From: Pseudevernia furfuracea
Lineage: Eukaryota; Ascomycota; Lecanoromycetes; Lecanorales; Parmeliaceae
Assembly (NCBI GenBank): GCA_022315425.1
Contig: JAIUPT010000010.1
Span: 186,001-250,000 of the forward strand
Length of the DNA stretch: 64,000 nucleotides
Direction of reading: 5' to 3'
Of the stretch, positions 47,576 to 59,209 are shown piece by piece (positions within the stretch are counted from its first letter, which is position 1; every line of letters begins with the position of its first letter). Made by a program: the position numbers and the translations under genes. The notes under the pieces were generated by a model, which saw only the letters and a list, made by a program, of their open reading frames with translations, was not told the origin of the DNA and did not search any database.

Positions 47576-48588
47576 AAGTCAGTAGCCTCGAGTGTGGCTG
47601 CATTGGTGTGGAAACTCATGTAGGCGACAGCGTTATCGATGGGAAGATCGGCCGGATACCATACTCTAGTACGCCATCCAAAATCGCTCTCCTTTGCGCA
47701 ATATTATTGTCGCGAGAAGGCGGCGGTATATGGTCAATTGTATCTTTACAGTTGCCGAGGTAACTATTAGCGGGAAGGGTGGCTAGGTGGCGAGCAGACC
47801 TTGCAATTGGAAGTTTAGCATCCAATTTGTCAAGTTTCTTCTTCTGCTTCTTTTCTGCAGTCTGCAAACTTTTATGGGAAGACAAGATGGAGCAGGAAGA
47901 AAAATGAATCGGTATACGCCAAAGCCAACTCGCATTGACTGGTAGCATCTCTCAATCGAAGACGTACGAGTATGCCAAGGCAGCTCGGAGAACAAGCCAA
48001 TCACGTCCTGTCGCCCTACACCATCAATGCTAATTCTAGGTAACGCTGGAACCAAACCAACTGCATTTGCCCTAGCTGAGCGTATTCATCACAGACTCTC
48101 CTAGTCTCATCTTTTCACCTCTAGACGCAGAATCTCAAGCAGGGGGAAGGACGGACCCCAGTCGCTTGATGACATGAAGACTCTGTCACCGACAGTTTCC
48201 CCATACCTACTACCACTGGGGGATTTGTGTTACATTTGACGCTAGTAGGACTACCACGTTCGAAATAGACAGGCTGGTACCTGTAAGTGCTCCCGCAATT
48301 GGTTGCGCTATCCGAGAAGTCCTCGGTACTACATACTCTCGAAACTATAGGGTCTTTTTGTGGAGAAATATATGTGTCACAACTTGCATCCACATTCGTT
48401 CGAACCACTCATTTGATTTGAGCTCTTTGTTAGTCTTAGCCCAAAGCGTTCGACTTTGGTGTTTTGATTAGTTGTAGGCAATGGAAGCTTGCTGCTTCGA
48501 TTTCCATATATCAGTCGCTTTTCGCTTTCAATGCTTCCCCCGCACCTTCAATGAGCTGGGAAACTATCAAAATCCCGTAATTCTCAAC

Positions 48589-50467
48589 ATGCATCTCTTT
48601 TTAGTGCTTATTCTAGCCGCCATCACACTTGTCGCTGGCGAAATTCCCGGCTATTCTTACGGTGTTGCGAATCAAAATAAAACATTCGACTACATTGTAA
48701 TTGGGGGCGGTACAGCTGGCCTCACGATTGCTGCGCGTCTCGCTGAGGGCACATCAAATAGAATTGCCATCATCGAAGCAGGCGGCTTCTATGAGGTCGA
48801 TAGTGGTAGTGCAAGTGAGATTCCAGGCGAGGCCTTTGTAGGAGTTAATACAGACCCCACCGACATTCCATCTAAGGTTGATTGGGGTTTTGTGACAACC
48901 CCCCAACCAGCCTTGGGTGGTCGAGAGTTATATTACACACGTGGCAAAACTTTGGGAGGCAGTTCCGCAAGGAATTACCTAGGTTATCATAGGGATGCTT
49001 TATCTCACCAATACCTATTGTCACACAGCTAACCGGAGTAAATGCAGGGGTAGTAAGGAATCTTTTCAAAAGTGGGCTGATACTGTTGGGGATGATACCT
49101 ACACGTTTGACAGAGTCTTGCCATACTATAAAAAAAGTGCAACATTCACACCTCCAAATTACTCGAAACGCTACACCAACACCACCCTCAACTACAACCC
49201 CTCGTCCTTTGATAATTCTGAGCAAGGGCCACTCCAGGTCTCGTATCCCAACTGGGCTTCTCCATTCGCTTCCTGGTGTCAAAAAGGCCTCTCAGCCATC
49301 GGGGTCGTCCCAAATGACGGTTTCAATGATGGTAATCTTTTCGGATCAATGTGGCTAACCACAACTGTAAATCCGGCAGCCGAAATTCGTTCTTCATCAC
49401 AAACCGCCTTTCTAAACCAGGAGATACTCAATTCCTCATTACAGGTATATACACGAACGTTGGCGAAAAGAGTTTTGTTCAACAGAAACAAAAGAGCAAT
49501 TGGAGTTGCAGTCTCGAGCAACAGCTCCGTTTATACGCTCAGTGTGCGGAAAGAGGTTATCTTATCTGCAGGGTCCTTCCAGTCGCCTCAGCTACTGATG
49601 GTATCTGGCATCGGGCCATCGCATACTTTGAAGCAATACAACATCTCTCTCATCTCCAATCTACCGGGTGTCGGCCAAAACATGTGGGACAATTTCTTTT
49701 TCGGGCCGTCATACCGAGTCAATGTAGTCACAGACTCGCAGATTTCACAAAATCCCCAATATGCCGCCCAAATAACAGCGCAGTATATCAACAATCAAAG
49801 CGGACCGCTCACTTATGCAGCCGGCTACGCAGGGTATGAAAAACTCCCCTATCGATCCACCCTCTCAGCCTCAACCAACACCTCCCTCACCTACTTTCCC
49901 CCGGACTGGCCTGAGATAGGCTATCTCCCCATAGAAGTCTACCCCGGCTACCCCTCCCAGCCAGCGACCTCCATGCTGAACGACGGCTTCAACTACGGAA
50001 CCATCTACGCTGACCTCATCGCCCCTTTATCCCGCGGCAACGTTACCATCAAATCTACAGACACATCCGACCTGCCCGTCATCAGCCCGAATTGGCTCTC
50101 GCATCCCGCGGACGTGGAAGTCGCGATCGCAGGCTTCAAACGCGCGCGCCAAATCTTCGAAAACATGGCCAACATCACAATTGGCCCCGAGAAGCTGCCC
50201 GGCCCCGCCGTGCAGACGGACGAGGACATTCTCACTTTCATCCGGCAGAGTGGCTCCCAGCAGTACCACGCATCGGCAACCTGTGCCATGGGCAAAGCCG
50301 GGGACGTAAACGCGGTGGTGGATTCGCAGGCCAGGGTTTTTGGCGTCCGTGGATTGAGAGTCGTGGATGCGAGTGCTTTTCCCTTTCTGCCGCCAGGGCT
50401 GCCGCAAAGCACGGTTTACATGCTGGCGGAAAAGATTGCGGATGACATCAAGCGTGGGCGGCGATGA
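48589..50467 (+). CDS. Secreted GMC oxidoreductase (FAD-dependent)
   Basis: A signal peptide (MHLFLVLILAAITLVAG) is followed by the FAD-binding FDYIVIGGGTAGLTIAARLAEG and the ADP-ribose loop IEAG, then TRGKTLGGSSARNY. The second part has HASATCAMG (active-site-type His) and VVDASAFPFLPPGLPQSTVYMLAEKIADDI. GMC enzymes oxidise alcohols, sugars or aryl alcohols to give H2O2 or reduced acceptors. About 607-610 residues. The single intron is odd: family-like joining of YLGYHR to RGSKESFQKW needs a donor at about 48993 that reads GGATGC instead of GT. The canonical alternative is 48983-49028 (GTTATC...CACAG), which stays open but replaces GYH with ANRSKC. Without splicing the frame stops. The start is the Met before the signal peptide; 36 residues upstream are open but not peptide-like. 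Confidence 0.85.
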
Positions 50468-51343
50468 GAGGTCTTCATCAACTTCATAGGAGATGAAGAT
50501 TTTCGCGGTTAGTCTCGACTTCGAAGCATAAAGCTCACGCTCTCTACCCTTCAAAGCCTCTTCACACAGCTGTTCCTCTGCAGGCTGTGTATGACTTGCA
50601 GGGTTGGCGATGGTTAATGAACTAACTGTTCCATCAGCAGTTGAATCAGTTGGTTTTGGCAGTTGACGGTGCAGTTCGGAGTTTGACAGTTGACAGTTGA
50701 TATGGGTTTGATCTGAAAATCAACTAGCTCAACTAGCAGTTTTGATGATGTATAAATATTGGGATATAGAGTCAAAACGTCAAGCCGGGTAGGGCGTACC
50801 CTAGTTCTTCTCATCGAGTATCTATCTATTCTTATGGCGCGGAAAGTAATTGCTCGCTTGAAATGATGTCGGAAAACACATCGATGGGTTCACCGTCGCT
50901 TATATGCCATTGCTATTGGAATCAGATGGAATTCGGGGAACATCTTTCGCGCACTCTCCACTTTATATATAGCCGGTCCACGGCCTCTCTCCATGATTTT
51001 GCTTTATGTGCTCCAGAGAGTAATCAGAATCGTCAAAAGAAGTCTTTAGTCTTAGCCCTCATTTCCGCTGCGTAGCCTGTCCCTGCAACAATTCTTTAAC
51101 ACTCTTTTTCAATATATTTCTTCTATAGAACATTGTCTCATGAATCTCAACGATGAGAAGTAAGCAGAACTCTTTTTATTTCACTAGATATACTACGATA
51201 CATTAATCATAGCATTAAAAATGGCTTTAGGGGCATTAACCGGGGAAAAAATGATTTTTAATTATTCAAACTGCTTCACTGGCAGTGTGATGGATCCACG
51301 TCCACAGTCTGGTACTGTGGCCTAATACCTAATACCACCAACC

Positions 51344-51388
51344 AAGGCCAGCCCTACCAAGGCCAGCCCTACCAAGGCCGGCCCTACA
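51344..51388. repeat. 15-bp tandem triplicate
   Basis: CAAGGCCAGCCCTAC is repeated three times head-to-tail, with one A-to-G change in the third copy. Confidence 0.88.
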
Positions 51389-51717
51389 CTAGCGTGTCAA
51401 GCAACGGCCTTCTATTTCTACAAACACATGCATGCACTTGTACATAGAATCCTCATAGTTAGAATTCTATTCAAACCACGTTCAAACACTATTCAGTCCT
51501 ACGTGTAGTCCCTGACAGGCAGTTCAAGTGACAGTTGAATAGTTGATTTATGTATATGTAACAGTGAGTGCAGTTCTAGCTAGAAACCTCAACAGTTGGT
51601 GCAGTTCGAACTCAACCCTGATGACTTGTTGTCCACATCATTCCCTCAAAATTAAAAAACTAAAACCTGAATACTCCAACAAGTAAGAAACGCAAAAAAA
51701 AAAAAAAAATAAAGGCA

Positions 51718-51831
51718 GGGAGAAGCTTCAGTGTAAACTTCAGCTATCTTCGGTCTGCCCGAACTGACCAGGAAGGGAGAAGCTTCGGTGTTACCCTTGG
51801 CTAACTTCGATCTTCCGTAATCTTGTGTTCT
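51718..51831. repeat. Imperfect 57-bp tandem duplication
   Basis: Two copies begin GGGAGAAGCTTC at 51718 and 51775, each continuing with a TTCGGTCT/TTCGATCT block. Confidence 0.8.
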
Positions 51832-52938
51832 GTTTTATTTGAGCTAAAGCTCCCATAATTTTGAAAATTAAATTTCTATAACGGTATATAGGACAGTAGA
51901 GCAATGCTGTTGCGAAAACGACGCATAGTAAAAACCGCATCATTTCAGACGCCATCCATTTCAGCTTGTGCCAACAACTGATTTGAGATACACTACCAAT
52001 TCCTACCTTCGCTCATCTTTCCGGAACAATTTCATCTTTGAGGTCTTACCAGCGAAGGCTGAAGTACACCGCGCTTCTAGAACGTCTTCACCTCCCATCC
52101 ATTCCTTGCTCGAAAGGAGGAGGAGTCTACCATTAATCAGTCTCTCTCAACGCGCACGGATGCCCAACAGCATCCAAAAATACGTTTGCCAGGCCTAAGC
52201 CTCCACTAATTACAGGTATTACATTTCTAATCGCTTCCCCGCTAACAAGAGCAAGCCAACTCCGCGTAGCATTCGCACAGCTAGCTACCTGCTCACAAAA
52301 ACCGTCCCTTTTACCAGCTTTATTTACGCCCCAGTTCCAGCTACTTGGGGTTTAGGAAAACCACACTTTGATTCATCATTCATGCCTTGAAGCACCGTCC
52401 GAGAGCACGGGGTTTGCTGTTCGAAGTACCCCTTGGTGCCTAAGGTCTCGGATTAGATTACCTCTCGTCATTGTTAGAACCTCTTTGTAGCTAAACATTA
52501 TGGAGCGTAGCACGCAATTAACTTCTTCTTCGGTTCAGTCCATCATGCATCGTGACTACACTCTGGTAAGTATGAGACTTGTACTTCCAACATGTCTTTT
52601 ATCTATTAGCACTGAGCCCTTCGGCAGCGTCGGCTGATCATTCTTGCAACAGCACACTTCAAGCAACTGCGCCCAGGCTTGAAGTGCATGTGGTCAAAAC
52701 AGTTGCTTCGGCGTGAGATTCAGCTTGTCTTGTCTGCGGACTTTACCGTGCCATGATCTTGACAAACCACCGCAGGTGTACAGTCATCGCGTCGAGAAAG
52801 AGAAACATAAGGAAGGGGTGCCTCTTGCAGCCAACGCTGGCTACGACGCCGCGAACATATATGTTATTCCACTGTACAAAACCACGCCTTATATACATCC
52901 CAAAGACGTATGAAACTCCCAAAACGATTCAAAGGGTT

Positions 52939-53897
52939 TCATTCGGCTCTATCACCCCACTTGACAAGCCTCCCAGACACATGCGGAAAGACCATCCAAG
53001 CATCTTCTTCCCTCGGCGTCTCCAGCTCGATCGTAGACCAACTACCAGCCTCAAGCAGGTGCTTCCCAGTAGGGCGATCCAAGTGGCAATTGCCCATTGC
53101 GTATGGCCAGACAGTGTTGTAGATCACTTTGCAATGTCAGCCCCTGGTCTATACCACTGGGTCGAGCGATACATACGTTGAACCAATTGAGACAGATAGT
53201 CCTCGCTCTTAACATGCTCATAGATGATCATCTGCCCTCCCGGCTTGAGCAATCGGTACAGATCTTTCACCAACGCCGCTGGCTTGGGTACTGAGCAAAG
53301 GACTTGCACACTGGTCATAGTATCAATTGTCTCAGGCCCAATGTCATACTCTCTCAGCTTCTCGAGGTCCTCCACTCCGCATGGAACGATGGTGTACACA
53401 TCGCTCAACCCATGCTTCTTGATGTTGTTCCGCAAAGCACATTGCAGGTCGACATTTGGCTCAATACCATAGATTCGGTCGATCTTGGAGATGTCGTAAC
53501 GGGGTAGCTGGTTACCGCTTCCAGGACCGACTTCGAGGACGGTGCCATAGGCTTTTGCGACAAGTTTAGGGAGATCGGTCTCCATCTCTCCCGCGGCAAT
53601 CATCTCGTCTGGACTCGATCAGTGTACTCACGCTGGATGCGATGAGGGCAGTCGCACATACCTATTCTTAGCCATAATTTTCCAAAGATGCGATCACTCA
53701 ATTTGCTCGGACTGAGGACATCTTTGGGCCGGGATTGGAATGTCACAATCTCCAGCAGAATCAAAAACACGCCTGATCGGAAGTGAGCTTCTGCAGAGGG
53801 ACCTGGCTGGAATGGAGTGCGTACCATAAACAGCAACAGCTAGGAATGCCAATGGTTCAAGATAGGCTGTCATGCGCTTTAGAATATCGAGGCCCAT
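52939..53897 (-). CDS. SAM-dependent methyltransferase, membrane-anchored (METTL7-like)
   Basis: Four exons: 53897-53825, 53772-53662, 53608-53177 and 53126-52939, giving 267 residues; all three introns are GT-AG and phase 1. The spliced N-terminus forms one hydrophobic segment (LEPLAFLAVAVYGVFLILLEIV), suggesting an ER or lipid-droplet anchor. Motif I is TVLEVGPGSGNQLPRYD, with an acidic residue at the end of strand 2 (IYGIEPN), then SVQVLCSVPKPAALVKDLYRLLKPGGQMIIYEH. This arrangement matches fungal class I methyltransferases related to METTL7/ubiE. The C-terminal exon (YNTVWPYAMGNCHLDRPTG) has the conserved C-H pair typical of this subfamily. The acceptor substrate is unknown. Confidence 0.85.
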
Positions 53898-54416
53898 GTC
53901 TCGATCGTATGTTTAAGGTGGGAGTGTTAAGACACTAGGATAGGATCAAATACATCTCACTTCAAGGTATGGCCTCATGCGATAATCGTAAGAGGAACCA
54001 AAAACGGGAAAATGGCGGGGGGAATGCCAAGCCAGGTCACGTGATCAATATTCTTGACGCGATCTGCGCTAGGGACGAGCCAAGGTACAATATCCGGAGC
54101 AAGGGATGAGCGCAAATGCCGTTCGTCGATTGAGATTTGTCCCTCGGCGCCCACATACCTATATTAGTTAAGGAACCTCAAGGCCATACGGGCATCTTTG
54201 TGTGGGCTTGAGCAGACGGGAAAATTGGATTCTGGCAGCCAAGCGGGCGGACCTATACGAGTTTGTCATATGACACTGCCTAATCAGAAAGAGAACTGTC
54301 CATGCCAACCCGCTGCATAAATTCTCGACAACCTCAGATCAGCAGAACAGGAAATCAAGGACATTCGGTATTCTTCTGACTGAAGCCATCCCACCAGATT
54401 TCTCCCATTGCAAGAC
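53898..54416. promoter_or_regulatory. Divergent promoter region, methyltransferase / F-box gene
   Basis: About 520 bp between opposed starts; no motif could be assigned. Confidence 0.4.
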
Positions 54417-55817
54417 ATGGCCTCCATTCAAAGCTTGCCGGACGAGTTGCTCAAAGTCATTTTTGACTACTGCTCGATGGAAGATTCCCCTCATATTCGA
54501 CTCGTATCTCCCCGATGGGAGCCTATCGCAAGAGAACGGGTTTTTAGGAAGCTTGTTCTGGGAACCAGGACCGAAAGTGTGGAGAGCTTTTCTAGGATCC
54601 TCTCTTCTACAAAGCTCAGAGAATGCGTCAAACAGCTGACCTTCAAAGGCTTGAGAGCCGGCCAAATGGTAAGAGAAACTTCTTGTTTGAACGCCGACAA
54701 CTAATAGTGCACATAGCTCTACGAACGCGGTACTAGCGGTGCTGCCGATCTACCCGAAAAGGTTGCCCGTAGTTTTCGCAGCGTTCAGTACTTCCAAAAC
54801 CTTGAGTCACTTCATATCAACCTTCGATGGAATCTCCATATTTTCGGACAAATTCCAGACGAGGTTGCGCAACGAAGCCTTTCCCGAAATCCACACTTGG
54901 TACTTGGAAGTATGCTCACTTCCGATGACCTTTCGCCAAACATCAAGACACTCGCAATAAGTAATCTGCCGTCTCGAGATGACCCATCGATGAAAAAGGG
55001 GGCTTTCAGTAGCTTTTTTGGTCAGCTATCGACACTCCGTCTTGCAATTTTGATGCACAATAACGGCTTTTCTGGGATTTATAATCATACTCAACTGAGC
55101 ATGGAGTGCTTAGACTTCTTTGCGAAACTTCCCGCTGTCTGGCTCACGCCAGGAAAAAACATTTCAACCTTGACGCTTTACTCAAATGATCACTGGGGCT
55201 ATTACCCAAAAGTCGACCTCGAAAAGACGTATTTTCCCAGCCTCCAAGTGCTCATCTTGGGAGAGCTTTGCTTCAGCCATGATTCAAAGTTGCAATGGCT
55301 GCTGAAGCACGCTGACTCTCTCCAAAGTCTTTATCTGTTCAATTGCTCCATCCTCCGAGAGGTTTACTTCCTTGGCCAGCAAGACGAGGACGGATATCCG
55401 ATCGGCAGGATCCGGCCGGGGGATGCAGACCAGAGGACCTATACTTATAACCGCTATTGGCATTATTATTTCACGCAGATGTCCTGATCATTGAGAAAAT
55501 TGACTCGATTCGTGATGCACTCCAGCAAAACAGCAGCAGCGCCGTCTGACTCTTGGGAAGCCTTTTCTTCTAGTCTCGATGATGAACGTTACTTAAGATT
55601 CCTTGCTGATGGAAAATTCCTACCTTGCACAAGTAAAGACGGGCTGACAAGCGCTGGAAAGGAAGGACAACGGAAGGAAGATTGGGAGGCGCTCGCGAGC
55701 CTCTTGGAAGTCACCACTGCACGTTCAACCTGTCTTCCAACATATGGAAGACCTCACGCTTGTCCGGAACACCTTCAGTCACGACTGGCAACTACAGTAG
55801 CCGCTAGAACACGTTGA
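54417..55817 (+). pseudogene. F-box protein gene with an in-frame stop
   Basis: Exon 1 (54417-54668) encodes a classic F-box: MASIQSLPDELLKVIFDYC, then HIRLVSPRWEPIARERVFRKLVL. After a 48-bp intron (54669-54716) exon 2 continues in phase with leucine-patterned repeats (YFQNLESLHINLRWNLHIF, NIKTLAISNLP, LQVLILGELCF, LQSLYLFNCSIL). F-box proteins recruit substrates to SCF ubiquitin ligases. At 55485-55487 a TGA interrupts the frame, yet the same frame stays protein-like for 109 more codons (LRKLTRFVMHSSKTAAAPSD, DERYLRFLADGKFLPC). The product is therefore either a truncated 341-residue protein or a pseudogene; a hidden intron there was not found. CGA to TGA would be a simple one-base change. 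Confidence 0.72.
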
Positions 55818-56479
55818 TTCTCTTAAGCGTGCCTCATGCTCATATAGTTTGCAATACTTGACCGCGCCACGTCCACGTAACAATAGTTCAATAGCGAAGG
55901 CTACTCTCCTGGCATGGAGCCTTATGGGGACGCTACCCAACTCCAAGTTTCTCATAGTCACAAGAAGCGATCGTCTCACCACCCCAAAGTAATAGAACAT
56001 TCTCTCCCGCAATTGCAGTCTTTCCGTCTACATATCTAATTTCCTGGGCCCGCAAAGCCGCCCTCGCCTTCGCATAAGAGGCCCAAGGTTTTTCTCTTGG
56101 TCGTCAATTAGAAGGCCGCTATATGGTTGTCTCGTCGACCGTGAACATTACTGATGTGGGAGGTGGACCCAGTAACCATGATACAAGGGGGCTACAGAGG
56201 CTATTTGGATGGATGTTTTAGGCGCTGGAGCTTGATCTTGACAGCACAAGTGGGGAGCAACGAAAGGAGCTCATGGTTATGACGATGGTTTTGGTATCTC
56301 ACATATGCCCTCTTCTCGATTTGATCCACATCTCTATCCCCTGCCGTCTCTATCCCCTGCCGGCTTATTGACCCTCGAAAACCCACAGGGCGGCTCATTG
56401 ACCAACGAAACCATCCATCAAACGCACTTTCAACGTCTCTTCCGCACCACCGATCCTCCGCCTGCACTCCTTCACCAGT
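55818..56479. other. Intergenic between convergent genes
   Basis: 660 bp with short ORFs only. CCCTGCCG repeats near 56339-56362 (ATCCCCTGCCGTCTCT / ATCCCCTGCCGGCTTA). No gene recognised. Confidence 0.45.
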
Positions 56480-57532
56480 TCAAGACTCCATGGCCTCAAA
56501 CCCTTCCTCATCGCCCCGCAGTTCTAGCTGCCCCAAGCTAGCCAGCACAGCCCACTCCTGATCGTCGGACCCCATGCCCACATCTCCACCCGCACTCTCA
56601 GCAGCGGACGGCGGGCATGGGTTCGCAGCCCTTGCAAAGCGCGCGGGATCGATATAGAAGCCCCTTGTGAGATCGCCTCCGGTCTGGCGATGGAGCTCGG
56701 CGTCGATGTCGTCAGTAGTGTTGAGCATGTGCGTGCCGGTAACGTGTTGGGAGGCGAGCTGAGGCAGGGTCGGCGAAAACGGAAGACTCTGGCGGGGCTG
56801 GAAGAAGGTAGGGCAGCGGCAGTAGTCGGCCGCTTTGCCTAGCACGTAGAGGTCAAATTGCAGCCCGCCCCATCCGACCTGGATGGAGTTTGGCTCGTCG
56901 ACTAGTAGCGTTGTTCCAGGACTCGGGTTATTTGTTAGACGATAGCCGGTGCGCGCGAGGAGTGTTTGGTTCTCGGTCGAATAGAGCCTTGCACCATTGA
57001 CGGTAACTCCGGTGATGGACTCGTCGACCAGAGTCCACTCCACGTTCTCGTTAATGGTGATGCGGAACTCCGCCGCGTGCGCTGTCTCGGGCGCTTCTTT
57101 GGGGAGCTGGAAATCGGCATGCATTTCTATTCGGCTGAATACAAAGCCTTGCTCAGGGCGGAGCGGCTGGGTAGGCAAGGCGAAGTAGACGGTATCGGTG
57201 GCGGTTTGGGAAGCATTGTTGCCAGGGCCCGACATGAATTTGGTGTGGAATGATAGGGGAGGGGAGGGGAGGTAGAGTGTCTCATTCGTCGGCTGGATAG
57301 AGGGCCCGGTGTCAGCAGTGTCCTTTTCAAGAGGGATTTCCGAGCACGGAAGCATGGCTAGAGAGACATGAAGCTTCCGGTATGGCCGAAACTGTGGCCC
57401 AGCAGACGTTTTATGTCCGCTAAAAATGCTTACCAGAGCCGAGAGCTTCTCAGCGACTTCGAGTTTGCATCCGACGATGATTGGAGTGGGCAAGTCCCAG
57501 GTTTCCGCAGAGGTATTGTGAACGGAAGCCAT
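56480..57532 (-). CDS. Hypothetical protein with a degenerate FHA-like domain
   Basis: Single-exon ORF of 350 residues from the first ATG (57532); the upstream in-frame codons have no ATG. The middle portion (FVFSRIEMHADFQLP, AEFRITINENVEWTLVDESITGVTVNGARL, then GTTLLVDEPNSIQVGWGGLQFDLYVLG) has the strand pattern of the FHA-like modules found in fungal kinases (usual SRxH...DLSTNGTFVNG), but the phosphothreonine-binding Arg/Ser are not clear. The C-terminus is acidic and Gly/Asp-rich and lacks a kinase domain. It could be a stand-alone or truncated FHA protein. Similarity is by eye only. Confidence 0.5.
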   Translation of the reverse strand: MASVHNTSAETWDLPTPIIVGCKLEVAEKLSALVSIFSGHKTSAGPQFRPYRKLHVSLAMLPCSEIPLEKDTADTGPSIQPTNETLYLPSPPLSFHTKFMSGPGNNASQTATDTVYFALPTQPLRPEQGFVFSRIEMHADFQLPKEAPETAHAAEFRITINENVEWTLVDESITGVTVNGARLYSTENQTLLARTGYRLTNNPSPGTTLLVDEPNSIQVGWGGLQFDLYVLGKAADYCRCPTFFQPRQSLPFSPTLPQLASQHVTGTHMLNTTDDIDAELHRQTGGDLTRGFYIDPARFARAANPCPPSAAESAGGDVGMGSDDQEWAVLASLGQLELRGDEEGFEAMES

Positions 57533-58278
57533 AACGGGCGAGCCTAACAATTAGCTGCGAGAGAAATCGAAGACGACGTGACAATAAGCGAACAAGATAA
57601 GAGAGACAAGAGTGTCTTTTTGTGTGCGAATGAAAGGTTTGATCGTTTGTGTGGGACGTAAGCAAATACCAAGTATTCTAGCAAGTTTGGTGGCCGGACC
57701 AATGACGGCATCCTTGTTATTGTCAACACTTGAGGATTTTCCTCTTCCCCGGCCCGGTGTGTGAAGCGCCTATATTTATTCAACGAAAAAGAGGCATTTG
57801 GCGTCGGTGGGAATCTACTCGCAAGGTGATGTATATGGAGTTTTACTGCTGAGTTAACCTGTGCTTAGAGTCTAGAAGTGTCTGAAGTGGTGAACTCTAG
57901 AGGGTCCTTCTCGTGATGTGAACATGAGGCGATACAAAACACGTAAATGGTGTTTGGACCTTCCCAGCGCCCAGGATTTGGAGCCAATAGAGAGCCTGAA
58001 CAGGCATATTCTCGTTACCCTAGCGCCAAGCAAACTCCCATCTTTAGCAGCATGGACCTGGAGTGAAGATTGAAGCTATATAATGTATGTAGGCGTGGGC
58101 GCGTGGGACGAAAGAATGCTATGACTCTGAAAGAGATAGAATCGAATGAAGAGTCAAACGTGTCAACTCAGCAGGTGCAGCAGTGTGATAGATAGCAAAA
58201 GCATGATGGTCTATCTATGGAGGAGGTCCAGGGGTATATAACCCATGGCCTGACAAAGAGATATATCTAACAAAGGAC

Positions 58279-58316
58279 AAACATGAGATGCAAACATGAG
58301 ATGCAAACATGAGATG
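58279..58316. repeat. 13-bp tandem repeat, about three copies
   Basis: AAACATGAGATGC is repeated at 58279, 58292 and 58305 (the last copy is incomplete). Confidence 0.88.
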
Positions 58317-58971
58317 AAATGATCTAGGCCCGTCCAACACTTCCCCCTGACTAGTCATAGCCATGCATCTCCCCCCAGTCCATGACATTCAAGTCTCTCT
58401 CAGTCCATGACATTCAGTCCTCAGCACCAGTCCTCGGCATGATTTCTGTAGCTTTGATCCTTCATTCTTAGTTCTTGTTGTACTCCTCAAGTCGATTCTT
58501 GTTAACGTTCCAGTCACCAGCCTGGGAGGCCTGATCCTGTTGCTTGAAGAAGCAGATCTTTTCGTGAAAACGTTTGTCACACTCGCTGTAAGGTTTGTTG
58601 TTATTCTTTGTTATTGTTGTTTTTGTTGTTTGTTGTTTCTGGCTAGAAGTACCTTGCTGTTATCGTCACTGGACATCAACTTCTAACGGGCTTTCTCGGT
58701 CAAGTAATTGTTTTCACGATATTTTCAAAGTCTGGCTCGAGAAGCTTTGTCATTGAAGTCCTTGTCACGGCTGGTGTGGGGGTGGAGGGATTGTGATCGT
58801 TCTCGAAATGAATTGAGTGGGGACGGAGTGCTAGGGACATTCTGTAGGTTGAAGTAATGTGGACTCTCCTCATTGTCGTGGCCACCGTTGAGCATGACGA
58901 TGGTGTGATTGTTCGTGGTTTGATGTAATGTCGTCTCTTCTCTATCCTGAAGTCGTGCGTTGTGATATAAC

Positions 58972-59209
58972 GTAGTTTCCCCTCTATCCTGGGGTCGTGT
59001 TGTTTGTAGTTTCCCTTCTATCTTGGGGTCGTGTTGTTTGCAGTCTCCCTTCTATCTTGGGATCGTTTTGTTTACAGTCTTCTCTCTATTCTAAGGTCGT
59101 TTTGTTTGTAGTCTCCCCTTTATTCTGGGGTCGTTTTATTTGTAGTCTTCCCTCTATTCTGGGGTCGTTTTGTTTGTAGTCTTCTCTTTATCCTGAGATC
59201 GTTTTTGAT
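58972..59209. repeat. 34-bp minisatellite, seven units
   Basis: Units begin (G/A)(T/C)AGT at 58972, 59006, 59040, 59074, 59108, 59142 and 59176: a constant period of 34 bp over 238 bp with 10-25% divergence. A more degenerate unit seems to precede it near 58930. It lies about 290 bp downstream of the membrane-protein stop codon. Confidence 0.93.

Larger units (their letters stand above)
45037..48588. other. Repeat-rich intergenic region, 3.5 kb
   Basis: No credible gene. It contains two tandem duplications (45441-45568, 47512-47575) and a MITE-like inverted-repeat element (46884-47066), each listed separately. ORFs on both strands are short and not protein-like. Confidence 0.5.
50468..52938. 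other. AT-rich intergenic region, 2.5 kb, with repeats
   Basis: No recognisable gene. CAGTTGA-type motifs recur at about 50635-50745 and again near 51512-51610. It also holds a 15-bp triplicate, an A16 run (51694-51709) and a 57-bp duplication. It looks like decayed repetitive DNA. Confidence 0.5.

Noticed and set aside
43248..53897. Secondary-metabolite cluster from P450, GMC oxidoreductase and methyltransferase
   Set aside because: The three are 3-5 kb apart in repeat-rich DNA with no PKS, NRPS, terpene synthase or pathway regulator in the window.
58150..58330. Copia-type LTR end (TGTGATAGATAG, TATATAA)
   Set aside because: No matching second LTR, target duplication or integrase/RT frame was found, so kept only as a remark.
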